From assembly GCF_004364645.1 (NCBI RefSeq), contig NZ_SOAW01000001.1, positions 992,001 through 1,056,000 of the forward strand: a DNA stretch of 64,000 nt. The letters run 5' to 3'. Under the pieces are notes generated by a model that ran no database searches, was not told the origin of the DNA, and saw only the letters and a program-made list of their open reading frames with translations. The DNA comes from Naumannella halotolerans (lineage in GTDB: Bacteria > Actinomycetota > Actinomycetes > Propionibacteriales > Propionibacteriaceae). Made by a program: the position numbers and the translations under genes. This document shows, piece after piece, positions 50,875 through 60,027 of the stretch (within the stretch, counting starts at the first letter, position 1; each line of letters opens with the position of its first letter).

Positions 50875-52767
50875 GTGACGACGCCAGCCCAGACCTCAGC
50901 GCCTTCCGACCACCCTGCCGGTCGGAAGGCCCGCCCGATGAACTCGACGGCGGCCCCCCTGGCTGTGGCTCCGGCCGACGACCTGCCGGGAGGACAGGCC
51001 GCCGCCGGCGGTCGGATCTGGCAGGTCGTGGCCGCTGGCGCGGTTCTGGTCGCCCTGCTGGTGAACCTGATCGTCGCCTGGAGCGCCGAAGCGCCATCCT
51101 TCCCCTTCGACGAGATCAGCCAGCTGCAGATGAGCCGGATGCTGGCGGGTCTGGACACACCGGCCATGCGTGGCGCCGGTTACTACCCCGGCTGGTCGGT
51201 GCTGCTCACACCGCTGTGGTGGATCACCGACGACCCTGGCTTCGTCTACCGCGCATCAATCTTCATCGGAGTCGGTGTAGCGATGCTGACGATCTGGCCG
51301 CTCAGCCGGCTGGTGGCCATGCTCGGACTGGGCACGGCACAGGCGGTGACGGTGGCGGCCATCGTGATGACGATGCCGAGCCGTGCCTTGCAATCCGACT
51401 ACGCGATGAGCGAGAAGCTGCTGTTTCTCCTGGTGGTCTGCACCTTTCTGATCTCCTGGCGGCTCTGGCTCCGTCCACGGTGGCAGACTGCCGTGCTGTT
51501 GTCGCTCACCGTCGCCGCCGTCCTCTTCACCCACGCCCGAATGCTTCCCTTGGTGGGTGCTGCAGTCATCTGGATGCTCCTGTTCGTCCGCCGCAACTGG
51601 AAGATCGCCCTGGTCGGACTGCTGACGCTCGTTCCCCTCGCCTATCTGGCGCAGTTGGGCGGTTCCGAGCTCAACGAGGAACTGATCGGTTCCTTCACCC
51701 AGGGAGAGGGAGCCCTGCAGGAGCTCAGAGACAGCCGCCCCTCGCTGTTCGTCCGGGTGGCGCTGGGACAGGCGTGGATCCAGGTGGTCGGATCTCTGGG
51801 CCTGATCCTGGTCGGCTTCGTCGGACTTGCGGTGATGCTGTGGAAGGAGCTTCGACGATTCACCGTCGGCCCGGGTGGCTGGCTGATCGCCGGGACGGTC
51901 GCCACCTGGTTGGTGTCGTTGATGTCATGGGCCAAGGACGACTCACTGTTCTCCCCTTACTGGCCGCGGCTCGACGCCTGGATCTATGGGCGCTACGTCG
52001 ATCCCGTGACTGCGGTCGTGGTGGCGGTCGGATTGGCGATGGTGGTCCGCGGGCTCACCAATGCCGGGCCGATCCTCGCCTCGCTGATCGCTGCGCTGAC
52101 ACTGTTCGTCCCCGTCTACTTCTGGCTGGCCCCGCAGGCCTATACGTGGGGCTATGTGACACCGGCACACATCCCCGGCGCGATGCCCTGGTACTGGGCG
52201 TTGCCGACTGAAAGATTCCCGGAGGGCAGCTGGATCCTGCCGACGCTGACGAACGAGAATCGCTTCTGGCTGATACCGATGCTGTGCACCCTGCTCGTGC
52301 TGGTGGTGATCATGGTCTTTCGGCGGTGGACCAAAGCGATGGCGGTTGGGCTGTCGGTTACCTTCGCTGCTGCCTCACTGGTGGCCAACCAAGCGAGCGA
52401 TCATTTCCAACAGGTCGAGGGTGATCCGGGTCAGGTGGTGGCGGCTGTGGACGAGATCGAGGCCGAGTACGGTCCGGTCAGCATCGGCTATGACCGCGGT
52501 TGCCCTCGGGAGGGCTTCTACGGCGGAGTCGGCCAGATGGTGAACTCGTACTGGGTTCTGCCGACCGTCGTGACCGAGGTGGACCGGGAGCAACAGACGG
52601 TGGCAGAGATGGACGTCGACCTGGTGCTGAGCTGTGATGACGGCTGGCCCGAGGGACGGGCCGAGGGGGCGCTTCGTTACAAGGACGCCACCGACCGCTA
52701 CAGCGTCATCTGGGTGCTTCCCGGTGCAGTGCAGGACGGACTGCTGGCCGAGGGTCGAGTGGACTGA
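50875..52767 (+). CDS. multi-spanning membrane protein, probable GT-C glycosyltransferase
   Basis: A 630-aa protein with a 45-residue cytoplasmic N-terminus, about eleven to twelve helices and a roughly 110-residue extracytoplasmic C-terminal domain with two Cys in (G)CPREGF and LSCDDGW. The first external loop has the acidic FPFDEISQ (about 75-82), where GT-C enzymes place catalytic acids. No closer family was recognised. It is divergent from the GT2 gene that would make a polyprenyl-phosphate sugar. A TAGTAT hexamer at 50860-50865 lies nine bases before the GTG, a possible leaderless promoter. Confidence 0.7.
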   Translation: MTTPAQTSAPSDHPAGRKARPMNSTAAPLAVAPADDLPGGQAAAGGRIWQVVAAGAVLVALLVNLIVAWSAEAPSFPFDEISQLQMSRMLAGLDTPAMRGAGYYPGWSVLLTPLWWITDDPGFVYRASIFIGVGVAMLTIWPLSRLVAMLGLGTAQAVTVAAIVMTMPSRALQSDYAMSEKLLFLLVVCTFLISWRLWLRPRWQTAVLLSLTVAAVLFTHARMLPLVGAAVIWMLLFVRRNWKIALVGLLTLVPLAYLAQLGGSELNEELIGSFTQGEGALQELRDSRPSLFVRVALGQAWIQVVGSLGLILVGFVGLAVMLWKELRRFTVGPGGWLIAGTVATWLVSLMSWAKDDSLFSPYWPRLDAWIYGRYVDPVTAVVVAVGLAMVVRGLTNAGPILASLIAALTLFVPVYFWLAPQAYTWGYVTPAHIPGAMPWYWALPTERFPEGSWILPTLTNENRFWLIPMLCTLLVLVVIMVFRRWTKAMAVGLSVTFAAASLVANQASDHFQQVEGDPGQVVAAVDEIEAEYGPVSIGYDRGCPREGFYGGVGQMVNSYWVLPTVVTEVDREQQTVAEMDVDLVLSCDDGWPEGRAEGALRYKDATDRYSVIWVLPGAVQDGLLAEGRVD

Positions 52768-52840
52768 CGAGCCGTCCTGCGTCGGGGAGCGACGGGACTG
52801 ACCTCAGCCAGCCCCGGACTCGTCACGGGGGGGGGTCGGC

Positions 52841-53608
52841 TCAGCCGGCCAGCATCGCGTCGATGGCCTGCTCGGTCGGCCCGTCGAAGACCTTCTTCCC
52901 CTGCCGGATCACGATCCCCCGGTGGGTGAGCTCGCGGACCAGGTCCTGGTCGTGGCTGACGATCACCATCGTCTTCCCGGCCGCCGAAAGCTCCTTGATC
53001 TTGGCCTGGCACTTCTCCTGGAAGGGGCCGTCGCCGACCGACAGGATCTCGTCGATCAGCAGGACGTCGAGCTCGGTGTGGATCGCCACCGCGAAGGCCA
53101 ACCGCATGAACATACCCGAGGAGTAGTGCTTGACCTCCTGGTCGATGAACTCCTCGATCTCGCTGAAGGCGACGATGTCGTCGAACCGGGCGTCGATCTC
53201 GTCCTTCTGCATCCCCAGGATGGCGGCATTGAGATACACGTTCTCCCGGCCCGACATATCGGGATGGAACCCGGCACCGACCTCGATCAGGCCGGCCAGG
53301 CGACCCCGGATCAGCACCTGTCCGGTGTCCGGTTCGAGGACCCCGGACATCAGCTTCAGCATCGTCGACTTGCCCGAGCCGTTGAAGCCCAGCAGGGCCA
53401 CCGACTCCCCCTCGTTCACCGTGAACGAGACATCGTCCAGGGCCCGGAAATGGTTGGGCCGCACATCGCGTCCCTTCAACCACTCGACGAAGGTCTCCTT
53501 GAACGAATGGGTACGTCGGATCCGGAACTCCTTGGAGACGTCCTCGACGATGATCGATGCCTTGGCCACCTCCGCGGCGGGCAGACTGGTGTCATCAGCG
53601 GTCGGCAC
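52841..53608 (-). CDS. wzt: ABC transporter ATP-binding protein (Wzt/TagH/RfbE-like)
   Basis: A 255-aa nucleotide-binding subunit of a polysaccharide exporter. Walker A is GFNGSGKS (74-81), the family-typical signature YSSGMFMRLAFA replaces LSGGQ, and Walker B is VLLIDEILSVGD. It lacks the C-terminal carbohydrate-binding domain found in some Wzt proteins, as in the mycobacterial galactan exporter subunit. The start is best as GTG at 53608, just after the permease stop; AGGAG lies 12 bases upstream inside the permease gene. It pairs with the adjacent ABC-2 permease. A run of nine G lies just beyond its stop. Confidence 0.92.
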   Translation of the reverse strand: MPTADDTSLPAAEVAKASIIVEDVSKEFRIRRTHSFKETFVEWLKGRDVRPNHFRALDDVSFTVNEGESVALLGFNGSGKSTMLKLMSGVLEPDTGQVLIRGRLAGLIEVGAGFHPDMSGRENVYLNAAILGMQKDEIDARFDDIVAFSEIEEFIDQEVKHYSSGMFMRLAFAVAIHTELDVLLIDEILSVGDGPFQEKCQAKIKELSAAGKTMVIVSHDQDLVRELTHRGIVIRQGKKVFDGPTEQAIDAMLAG

Positions 53609-53613
53609 GGTAC

Positions 53614-54474
53614 TCAGAGCTCCTGGGCGAACTGGCGTTCGCAGCGACGGAAGACCCACTGCCCGACCAGCAGGCACACCAAGGCCACGCCGAGCGAGAT
53701 CAGCGAGTGCAGCCAGAGGTCGGGAATCAGGGGCAGGGACCGGTCCGAGGTCAGGAACCAGGTGCCCTTGTGGAACAGTTCGACCGCCATGGTCAACGGA
53801 TTCAGCTGGTAGATGGTGAACATCCACGACGGTACGGTCTCCTGGACCAGGGTCCAGGAGTAGAGCACCGGTGCCGACCAGGTGGCGAACATCAAGATGA
53901 TCTCGACGAAGTTGGACGCATCGCGGTAGGCGACGTTCAGCGCCCCGAAGAACAGCCCCATCCCCAGCGCGAGGATGCCGACGATCACCAGCGCGAGCAC
54001 GATGGCGACCAGATTGCCCAGAGTGGGTATCCAGCCCATGAGCACGCAGACCACCATCAAGATCACGAACTGTGGCAGGAAGTGGGTCAGGGCCACCAGC
54101 ACCGCCGCGATCGGGAACAGCTCGCGGGGCAGGTAGATCTTCTTCACCAGGGCCCCGTTGTCCACGATCGAGTTGGTGGCGTTGCCGAATGCCTCGGTGA
54201 AGAAGTTGATCACCACGATCCCGGAGAACAGGTAGACCGCGAAGTTGTCGATGGTCCGGCTCAGGTTCAGGAACTGGCCCATGACGATGTAGAAGACGGC
54301 GAACTGGGCCGCCGGCTTCACATACGACCAGACCCAGCCGAGGATCGAATTGCGGTAGCGGGTCTGCGTTCCCTTGCGTACCAGCAAGCGGAGCAGATAA
54401 CGCCAGTGGAAGACATCCAGCAGACCGCGGCCACGTCCGGGCAGGTGGAACTCGCTCAGATCGGGTGTGGTCAC
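53614..54474 (-). CDS. wzm: ABC-2 type polysaccharide export permease (Wzm/RfbD-like)
   Basis: A 286-aa permease with six membrane helices, of the Wzm/TagG family. The amphipathic N-terminus (HWRYLLRLLVRKGTQTRYRNS, about 23-43) and helix 1 GWVWSYVKPAAQFAVFY are typical, as is YQLNPLTMAVELF in the late loop. It exports a lipid-linked polymer assembled in the cytoplasm. With the ATPase and the GlfT1-like transferase this arrangement resembles the mycobacterial Rv3781-Rv3783 galactan export genes. GTG start preceded by GGAGG. A TATGAT -10 lies upstream. Confidence 0.93.
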   Translation of the reverse strand: MTTPDLSEFHLPGRGRGLLDVFHWRYLLRLLVRKGTQTRYRNSILGWVWSYVKPAAQFAVFYIVMGQFLNLSRTIDNFAVYLFSGIVVINFFTEAFGNATNSIVDNGALVKKIYLPRELFPIAAVLVALTHFLPQFVILMVVCVLMGWIPTLGNLVAIVLALVIVGILALGMGLFFGALNVAYRDASNFVEIILMFATWSAPVLYSWTLVQETVPSWMFTIYQLNPLTMAVELFHKGTWFLTSDRSLPLIPDLWLHSLISLGVALVCLLVGQWVFRRCERQFAQEL

Positions 54475-54536
54475 AGTCCTCCATATCCTGTACCGGCGGT
54501 TCGTCTGTGCGAACCTTGCGTTCTCGACACCCAGAC

Positions 54537-54542
54537 ATCATA
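54537..54542 (-). promoter_or_regulatory. -10 hexamer of the wzm-wzt operon
   Basis: TATGAT on the minus strand lies 63 bp before the GTG of the permease gene, in the 114-bp gap after the upstream GT2 gene. It gives the exporter its own promoter. Confidence 0.45.
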
Positions 54543-54588
54543 GGAGCGTTGCCCGAGCTCGACCGCAAACCCTACCTCAGCGGCGCGT

Positions 54589-55422
54589 TCAGACATCGAG
54601 GGACGCAGGACGGGAGAAGCGGCGTTGGTAGAGCGCCCGGCGGATCCGTACCGGTACGAAGCGGTAGCCACCGCGGATCAGCAGATTGCGAAGGAACTGG
54701 AACCTGTTGGTGAAGCCCGAGCGGAGGAACTCACGCTGGATCGCCCACTCGCTGCGGAACAACCGCCAGCCGCCGCGACGGTCGTAGGAACCGGAGTCCA
54801 CGCGGTACATGACAAGTGGATCGGGCAGGTTGGCCACCTTGGCGCCGCGCTGGATCATCCGCGCGAACAACCAGTAGTCCTCCATCAGGTCGAGCTCCCG
54901 GTAGCCACCTGCGGCACGGACCGCCGAGCGGCGATAGACCACGGTCGGGTGGTTGAAGGGATCGTGGAAGGTGGCGAAGGCGGCGATCTCCGCCGACCCC
55001 ACCGGTGGCGTCCGCCGGGCGGTGATGGTCTCCTCGTCGGTGAACTCGTACATCCCGCTGCCCACCAGTTCCGCGCCCGCCTCGATCACCGGCAGCTGCG
55101 CCGCGAAGCGTCCGGGCAAGGAGATGTCGTCGGCATCCATCCGGGCCACCACGTCGTGCCGACAGACCTCCAACCCGATGCTCAGGGCATGACTGAGCCC
55201 GGCATTGACGGGCACCCGGTGGTGCACCAGGCGCACCGGTGACTCGCGGCGGAGACGCTCCAGCATCGACGACAGTGCACCGGGTACCGGACCGTCCTGG
55301 ATCACCACCAGTTCGTCGGGTCGGCGACTCTGCTCGGTGGTGACGCTGTGCACGGCCCGGCGGAAATGGTCGGGGTCGTCGCCGGCGTAGACCGGCAGCA
55401 GCACCGAGAACGGTTCAGCCAC
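54589..55422 (-). CDS. GT2-family glycosyltransferase (amylovoran-type)
   Basis: A 277-aa single-domain GT-A transferase. It opens FSVLLPVYAGDDPDHFRRA, then LVVIQDGP (the DDGS position is QDGP), the metal motif MDADDIS (about 95-101), and the acceptor ED motif in LDLMEDYWLFARM. The sequence GDDPDHF-(A)VHSV resembles amylovoran/capsular transferases. Start GTG at 55422 overlaps the end of the preceding GT2 gene by eight bases, so they form one operon. No transmembrane helix. Sugar specificity unknown. Confidence 0.87.
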   Translation of the reverse strand: MAEPFSVLLPVYAGDDPDHFRRAVHSVTTEQSRRPDELVVIQDGPVPGALSSMLERLRRESPVRLVHHRVPVNAGLSHALSIGLEVCRHDVVARMDADDISLPGRFAAQLPVIEAGAELVGSGMYEFTDEETITARRTPPVGSAEIAAFATFHDPFNHPTVVYRRSAVRAAGGYRELDLMEDYWLFARMIQRGAKVANLPDPLVMYRVDSGSYDRRGGWRLFRSEWAIQREFLRSGFTNRFQFLRNLLIRGGYRFVPVRIRRALYQRRFSRPASLDV

Positions 55423-56398
55423 GACGCCCCCGTCCGGCGGCCGGGGCGCGGTCGGGCCGGTCCACCGCCTCGGCGACCTCGCGTTGGCCCCGCACCAGCT
55501 CGGTGTCGAGATCGGCCAGGACCTCGGCATTCGGCCGCGGCCGGCCGGTGATGCCGTCGCGCAGCCCGCGCCGCAGACCGTCGGCCAACAGCCCCCGATT
55601 CTTCGAACGGGCGAAGGTCCGGGCCCAGCGACGCAAGGTGGAACCGCCGTACAGCAGCCGCTCCAGCGGGCCCAGCGAGTTCGATCGGGTCAGTAGCCAG
55701 ACCTTGTTGCGTACCTCGAGGTAGAACCGTGCACCCGGATCGGCGTCGGTGCCGCCGAAGGTGGTTGTCCGGTGCTCGACCACGCTGTTCGTGACCAGGA
55801 ATCCCTGCCGTCGGCGCAGCACCCGGGTGCTGAACTCGAAATCGTCGTTCCACAAGAAGTAGTCGGCGATCGGCAGTCCGGAGCGGCGGATCGCGCCGGT
55901 GCGGAACATGGCCGAGACGAACGAGATCGACCTGATGGGGTACCCGCCGGCGGCAGCCGCGGCCGCACTGACCCGGGTGAACGGACGGCGCCGCGGCATG
56001 TTCATCGGATGTTCGCGGCCGTCGGTCCACAGCACCCGGGAGGCGAGCACCGTGGCCTCGGGCAGCTTCGTGCTGAACTCCAGCATCGCCGACAGCGCTT
56101 CCGGCAGCGGTACGGTGTCGTCATCCATCACCCAGACCCACTGCGGGTCGAATTGCAGGGCCCGTTCGATGCCCACCGCGAAGCCGCCGGCGCCGCCGGT
56201 GTTCCGCTCCAGGGTGACCAGCTCCACCTCGTCGAAATCGGCGCCGACCATGGCCGTGGTGCCGTCGGTGGAGGCGTTGTCGACGACCACGATCCGGACC
56301 GGCGCAACGGTCTGGGCGCGAAGTCCCCGCAGGGTCTCGGCGAGCAGCTCTCGCCGGTTGTAGGCCACGACGACGGCGACCACGGACGCTGCAGGCAT
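55415..56398 (-). CDS. GT2-family glycosyltransferase, GlfT1-like
   Basis: A 327-aa rhamnosyl/galactofuranosyltransferase-type GT2. Features are AVVVAYNRRELLAETLRGL (about 8-26), the donor-site VVDNAST, the hallmark NTGGAGGFAVGIERAL, and MDDDTVP; a late LWNDDFEFSTR holds the acidic acceptor-site pair. Mycobacterial GlfT1, which adds the first galactofuranoses to the lipid carrier, has a matching NLGGAGGF and sits beside the same Wzm/Wzt exporter genes, so a GlfT1 role is a reasonable inference. GAGGAG precedes the ATG at 56398. It overlaps the next GT2 gene. Confidence 0.8.
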   Translation of the reverse strand: MPAASVVAVVVAYNRRELLAETLRGLRAQTVAPVRIVVVDNASTDGTTAMVGADFDEVELVTLERNTGGAGGFAVGIERALQFDPQWVWVMDDDTVPLPEALSAMLEFSTKLPEATVLASRVLWTDGREHPMNMPRRRPFTRVSAAAAAAGGYPIRSISFVSAMFRTGAIRRSGLPIADYFLWNDDFEFSTRVLRRRQGFLVTNSVVEHRTTTFGGTDADPGARFYLEVRNKVWLLTRSNSLGPLERLLYGGSTLRRWARTFARSKNRGLLADGLRRGLRDGITGRPRPNAEVLADLDTELVRGQREVAEAVDRPDRAPAAGRGRRG

Positions 56399-56465
56399 CG
56401 AACTCCTCACCGGATTGCAGGAATGCGGCCGATCCCGCCGCACCGGCGAGCGTACCGGGTCGGGC

Positions 56466-56897
56466 CTACCGCCGTCCCTGCCAGAGTTGCCGGATCCGGC
56501 CGATCATCGGCCGGTCGGCCGGCAGCCAGTCCAGCGACGGCAGGTCGTCGGGCTCGACCCAGCTCAGGCGGTCATGGCTCCCCAGCGGCCGCGGCGCCTC
56601 GTCGGAGGCCAGCCGGGCCCACCACAGACGCAGTTCGAGGCGTTCGTCGATCGGCCACGGCCCACCCGCCGGTGCAGTGATCTCGGTGCCGAGTTCGACC
56701 TCGACGGCGAGTTCCTCGGCCAGCTCCCTGACCAGTGCCTGCTCAGGTCCCTCCCCCGGTTCGGCCTTGCCGCCCGGGAACTCCCACTTCCCGGCCAATG
56801 ACGGCGGATAGCTGCGTCGGGCGGCCAGCACTGCGGTGTCGCTGGTGATCACGGCCGCGACGACGAGCTGCCGGCCGGGTCCGGTACCGGTGCTCAC
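56466..56897 (-). CDS. Nudix hydrolase, MutT-like
   Basis: A 143-aa (d)NTP pyrophosphohydrolase candidate. The Nudix box is present as GGKAEPGE...REL.EEL (about 42-65), with the flanking WEFPGGK typical of MutT enzymes that clean 8-oxo-dGTP. The GTG at 56897 overlaps the DUF1206 gene stop in GTGA, indicating coupled translation. The reading frame stays open far upstream, but this start gives the canonical VVAAVITSD N-terminus. Substrate is inferred from family. Confidence 0.88.
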   Translation of the reverse strand: MSTGTGPGRQLVVAAVITSDTAVLAARRSYPPSLAGKWEFPGGKAEPGEGPEQALVRELAEELAVEVELGTEITAPAGGPWPIDERLELRLWWARLASDEAPRPLGSHDRLSWVEPDDLPSLDWLPADRPMIGRIRQLWQGRR

Positions 56898-57799
56898 GCC
56901 TTCTCGTGCTTGGCGTTGCGGGACCAGACGAAGCAGAACAGGCCGAAACAGATCAATCCCAGCGCCAGCAGCGTCAGCAGGTACGGACCGAAGGGCTGTT
57001 CGAGGATCATCCGCAGGGCCTGATCGGTGCCACTGGCCTGCTCGGGATCGGCGCTCAGCCCGGCGAAGCCGAAGAGGGCCCCGACGATCAGCAGGGCGAT
57101 GCCCTTGGCGACGTAACCGGCGGTCCCGAGCCGGATCGCGGTCCGCGACGCACCGCCGGCCAGATCCTCGGTGAACTTCTGCCGGACACCCTTCACGATC
57201 TGCGAGACGGCGATGGCCAGGATGACCAGACCGGCGATCACCACCAGTGCCCGGCCGAACGGCATGGCCAGCAACTGCGCCGAGGCCGACTCCTGGGAGG
57301 AGTTGGAGTCGCCCTGGCCACCACCGGCGGCGATCCGGGCCGCGCTGAACCCCAGGGCGGCATAGACGACCGCCTTGCCCAGCGAGGCGATCCGCTTGCC
57401 GTACCGCTTCGGGGTCGGTACGTGGGAGTGGCCGATCACGGCCTCGATCAGCTGCCACACGGTGAGCGCGAAGAGACCGACGGCGACGATGATCAGCATC
57501 ACCATGCCGAACGGCTGACCGGCGAGCTGCTGCAGGGCGCCGGTGGTGGAGGCGTCGCCACCACCCAGTCCCCAGGCGAGCTGGATCGCGATCCAGGCCA
57601 TCAGCAGGTGCACCACTCCGTAACAGATCAGGCCCAGCGTCACCAGCAGTTGGTACGGCTTCGACTGCTGGACGACCTCACCGGCCTTCTCCCCGTGTTC
57701 GGCGGCGTTGTCGGCCGCCCGATCGGCTGCATCCTTGCCCTGCCTGGCCTTCTGCTTGCCTGCCTCGACGGCTCCGCCCCCGGTGGAACTGTGCGCCAT
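56894..57799 (-). CDS. DUF1206 membrane protein
   Basis: A 301-aa membrane protein with three repeats of two helices each, starting near residues 50 (LLVTLGLICYGVVHLLMAWIA), 135 (GKAVVYAALGFSAARI) and 225 (GYVAKGIALLIVGALFGF). Each repeat begins with the glycine/tyrosine pattern characteristic of DUF1206. The 45-residue N-terminus is charged and helical. Function is unknown. It lies between the HhH-GPD gene (9 bp upstream) and the Nudix gene (4-bp overlap), so it belongs to a short operon with two nucleic-acid or nucleotide maintenance genes. Confidence 0.87.
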   Translation of the reverse strand: MAHSSTGGGAVEAGKQKARQGKDAADRAADNAAEHGEKAGEVVQQSKPYQLLVTLGLICYGVVHLLMAWIAIQLAWGLGGGDASTTGALQQLAGQPFGMVMLIIVAVGLFALTVWQLIEAVIGHSHVPTPKRYGKRIASLGKAVVYAALGFSAARIAAGGGQGDSNSSQESASAQLLAMPFGRALVVIAGLVILAIAVSQIVKGVRQKFTEDLAGGASRTAIRLGTAGYVAKGIALLIVGALFGFAGLSADPEQASGTDQALRMILEQPFGPYLLTLLALGLICFGLFCFVWSRNAKHEKA

Positions 57800-57808
57800 T
57801 GCCCCTCC

Positions 57809-58378
57809 TCAGTCGGACGCGGCCGCCTTGGCGGCCCGCTTCTGCTCCTTCTTGTGTGCCCGTACCTGCTGCAGTGACGCCTCGTCGGTGACATCGGCCA
57901 CCGACCGATGACCGGCCTTGCCGTAGTCACCGGCCGCGGCCTGCCACCCGGAGGGTCGGACATCGCGCTGTTTGCCCAGCAGGGCGAGGAAGATCTTCGC
58001 CTTCTGCTCCCCCAGCCCGGGCAGGTTCCGCAACCGTTCCAGCACGGTCGCGGCGTCGTCGACTCCCCGCCAGATGTTCCCGGCATCGCCGTCGTAGTCC
58101 TCGACCAGGGCCTGGGCCACCTGGTGCACCCGCTTGCCCATGGAACCGGGGAACCGGTGGATGGCCGGTTTGCGCGAGCACAGTTCGACGAAGTCGTCGA
58201 CCTCGGTGTCGGCGATCGCTGCCACATCGAAGCGACCGCCCATCCGTTCGGCGATCACCGCCGGACCGCTGAACGCCTTCTCCATCGGGATCTGCTGGTC
58301 CAGGACCATCCCGATCAGCAGCGCGTTGTCGCTGTCGGCCAACAACTCATCGGCCTCCGGCCGACCCGTCAGCCACAT
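57809..58378 (-). CDS. HhH-GPD-type base excision DNA repair family protein
   Basis: A 189-aa protein with a helix-hairpin-helix motif in LRNLPGLGEQKAKIFLALLGK (about 116-136) and an upstream helical DQQIPMEKAF segment, as in the HhH-GPD glycosylase superfamily. The catalytic Asp of classical members follows the HhH; here the following sequence QRDVRPSGWQAAAGDYG offers D residues but not the usual VDTH pattern, so glycosylase activity is uncertain. The Lys/Ala-rich tail may bind DNA. It is the first gene of a set with DUF1206 and Nudix. Confidence 0.8.
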   Translation of the reverse strand: MWLTGRPEADELLADSDNALLIGMVLDQQIPMEKAFSGPAVIAERMGGRFDVAAIADTEVDDFVELCSRKPAIHRFPGSMGKRVHQVAQALVEDYDGDAGNIWRGVDDAATVLERLRNLPGLGEQKAKIFLALLGKQRDVRPSGWQAAAGDYGKAGHRSVADVTDEASLQQVRAHKKEQKRAAKAAASD

Positions 58379-58405
58379 GTCCTACCTCCGGCTCGTGACG
58401 GCTGG

Positions 58406-59806
58406 TCAGAGGTTGATCATGTGTCCGGCGATACCCTCCACCGTCTCCTTCAGCGCCTCGCTGAGGGTCGGGTGGGCGTGGATGTTGCGGGCCACCTCGT
58501 CGGCGGTCAGATCCCACAGCTGGGCCAGGGTCAGCTCCGGCAGCAACTCGGTCACCTCGGGGCCGATCATGTGCGCACCGAGCAGTTCGTTGTGGGTGGC
58601 GTCGGCCACCACCTTGACGAAGCCGACCGGTTCGCCCAGGCCGTGGGCCTTGCCGTTGGCCGTGAACGGGAACTTGGCGACCTTGACGTCGTAGCCCTTG
58701 TCCTTGGCCTGTTCCTCGGTGTAGCCGAAGGAGGCGACCTGCGGCTGGCAGTAGGTCGCCCGGGGGATCATGTCGTAGTTGATCGGCATGGTCTCGGCAC
58801 CGGCGATGGTCTCGGCGGCGACGACTCCCTGTGCCTCGGCGGTGTGGGCGAGCAACAGCTTGCCGGTCACGTCACCGATCGCGTAGACGCCGTCTACATT
58901 GGTCCGCATGTGGTCGTCGATGGCGATCGCGCCGCGCTCGGTGGTCTGCACACCGGTCGCGTCGAGACCGTAGCCGTCCAACCGGGGTGCGAAACCGATC
59001 GCCGACAGCACCTTGTCGGCCTTCAACTCCTGGGAGTCCGAGCCGTCGGCCTTGCTGACGGTGACGGTCACACCGTCACCGGATTCGTCGATGCTGTCGA
59101 CCTTGGTCGAGGTCAGGATCTTCACACCGAGCTTCTTGTAGGCCTTGGTGAGTTCCTTGGAGATCTCCGGGTCCTCCAGCGGCACGATCCGGTCGAGGAA
59201 CTCGACGATGGTGACGTCGACGCCGTAGTTGGCCAGTACGTAGGCGAACTCGATGCCGATCGCGCCGGCACCGGCGATGATGATCGAGTCGGGCACCTCG
59301 GACTCGAGGATCTGCTCCTCATAGGTGACGACCTTGTCGGACTTGGACACACCCGGGAGCAGCTTGGTGGTCGCACCGGCGGCGATGATCACATTGTCGG
59401 CGGTGAGCGTCTCGCTGCTGCCGTCGTTCAGCTCGACAGCGATGGTCTTCGCGTCGGTGAAGGTGCCCCAGCCGTCGTACTCGGTGATCTTGTTCTTCTT
59501 CATCAGGAAGTGAACGCCCTTGATCATCTGCTCCGAGACCTTGCGGCTGCGGCTGTGCGCTGCGCCGTAGTCGAAGCTGACCTCACCGCTGATGCCGAAG
59601 TCCTTGGCCCGGTGGTTGAAGATGTGTGCCAGTTCGGCATTGCGCAGCAGCGCCTTGGAGGGGATGCAACCGACGTTGAGGCACACACCACCCCAGTACT
59701 TCTTCTCCACGATGGCGGTTTTCAGACCCAGCTGGGCTGCTCGAATGGCGGCCACATATCCGCCCGGTCCGGCTCCCAGCACGACGACGTCGAAGTGTGC
59801 ACTCAT
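58406..59806 (-). CDS. lpdA: dihydrolipoyl dehydrogenase
   Basis: A 466-aa pyridine nucleotide-disulphide oxidoreductase, the E3 component of 2-oxoacid dehydrogenase complexes. The FAD loop is [10 protein letters not shown] (11-20), the redox-active disulphide C42-C47 is in [12 protein letters not shown], the NAD loop is [10 protein letters not shown], and the catalytic HAHPTLSE is near the C-terminus. The ATG at 59806 sits seven bases after TAGAGT and starts the canonical N-terminus, so the mRNA is probably leaderless. It is divergent from the MurA-fusion gene. No E1 or E2 gene is nearby. Confidence 0.97.
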   Translation of the reverse strand: MSAHFDVVVLGAGPGGYVAAIRAAQLGLKTAIVEKKYWGGVCLNVGCIPSKALLRNAELAHIFNHRAKDFGISGEVSFDYGAAHSRSRKVSEQMIKGVHFLMKKNKITEYDGWGTFTDAKTIAVELNDGSSETLTADNVIIAAGATTKLLPGVSKSDKVVTYEEQILESEVPDSIIIAGAGAIGIEFAYVLANYGVDVTIVEFLDRIVPLEDPEISKELTKAYKKLGVKILTSTKVDSIDESGDGVTVTVSKADGSDSQELKADKVLSAIGFAPRLDGYGLDATGVQTTERGAIAIDDHMRTNVDGVYAIGDVTGKLLLAHTAEAQGVVAAETIAGAETMPINYDMIPRATYCQPQVASFGYTEEQAKDKGYDVKVAKFPFTANGKAHGLGEPVGFVKVVADATHNELLGAHMIGPEVTELLPELTLAQLWDLTADEVARNIHAHPTLSEALKETVEGIAGHMINL

Positions 59807-59813
59807 GGGCCCA

Positions 59814-59819
59814 ACTCTA
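59814..59819 (-). promoter_or_regulatory. -10 hexamer of a leaderless promoter (lpdA)
   Basis: TAGAGT on the minus strand is followed by TGGGCCC and the ATG at 59806. There is no Shine-Dalgarno sequence. Confidence 0.55.
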
Positions 59820-59998
59820 GGGCCAAACCGACCTCGGCATGCCACCGGGCCACAGGTGTCGATTGTCTGTGGCGAGCGGGCGGGTATCGTCAATGCTGGT
59901 GGCACCGTCAGGGCGCCGAGGCCGACAGCCTCGTACGCGCCGAGCACTCCCCCTCACTCCGGTGCCGCGACCCGCCCGAATCCCCGCCGAGTTCGATT

Positions 59999-60020
59999 TA
60001 TCTCGTATATGAGTTATCGT
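59999..60020 (+). promoter_or_regulatory. promoter with overlapping dyad upstream of the XRE-MurA fusion
   Basis: An 18-bp imperfect dyad, TATCTCGTATATGAGTTA (59999-60016), runs into the -10 hexamer TATCGT (60015-60020). Seven bases later comes the GTG at 60028. A dyad overlapping the -10 of a gene that encodes an XRE-type HTH suggests autorepression. Confidence 0.45.
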
Positions 60021-60027
60021 GGTGGGC

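Noticed and set aside
52841-54568. A 575-codon single protein covering the ABC ATPase and permease regions
   Set aside because: The N-terminal part is an out-of-frame reading of the permease. The ATPase proper starts at 53608 and the permease is in its own frame (53614-54474).
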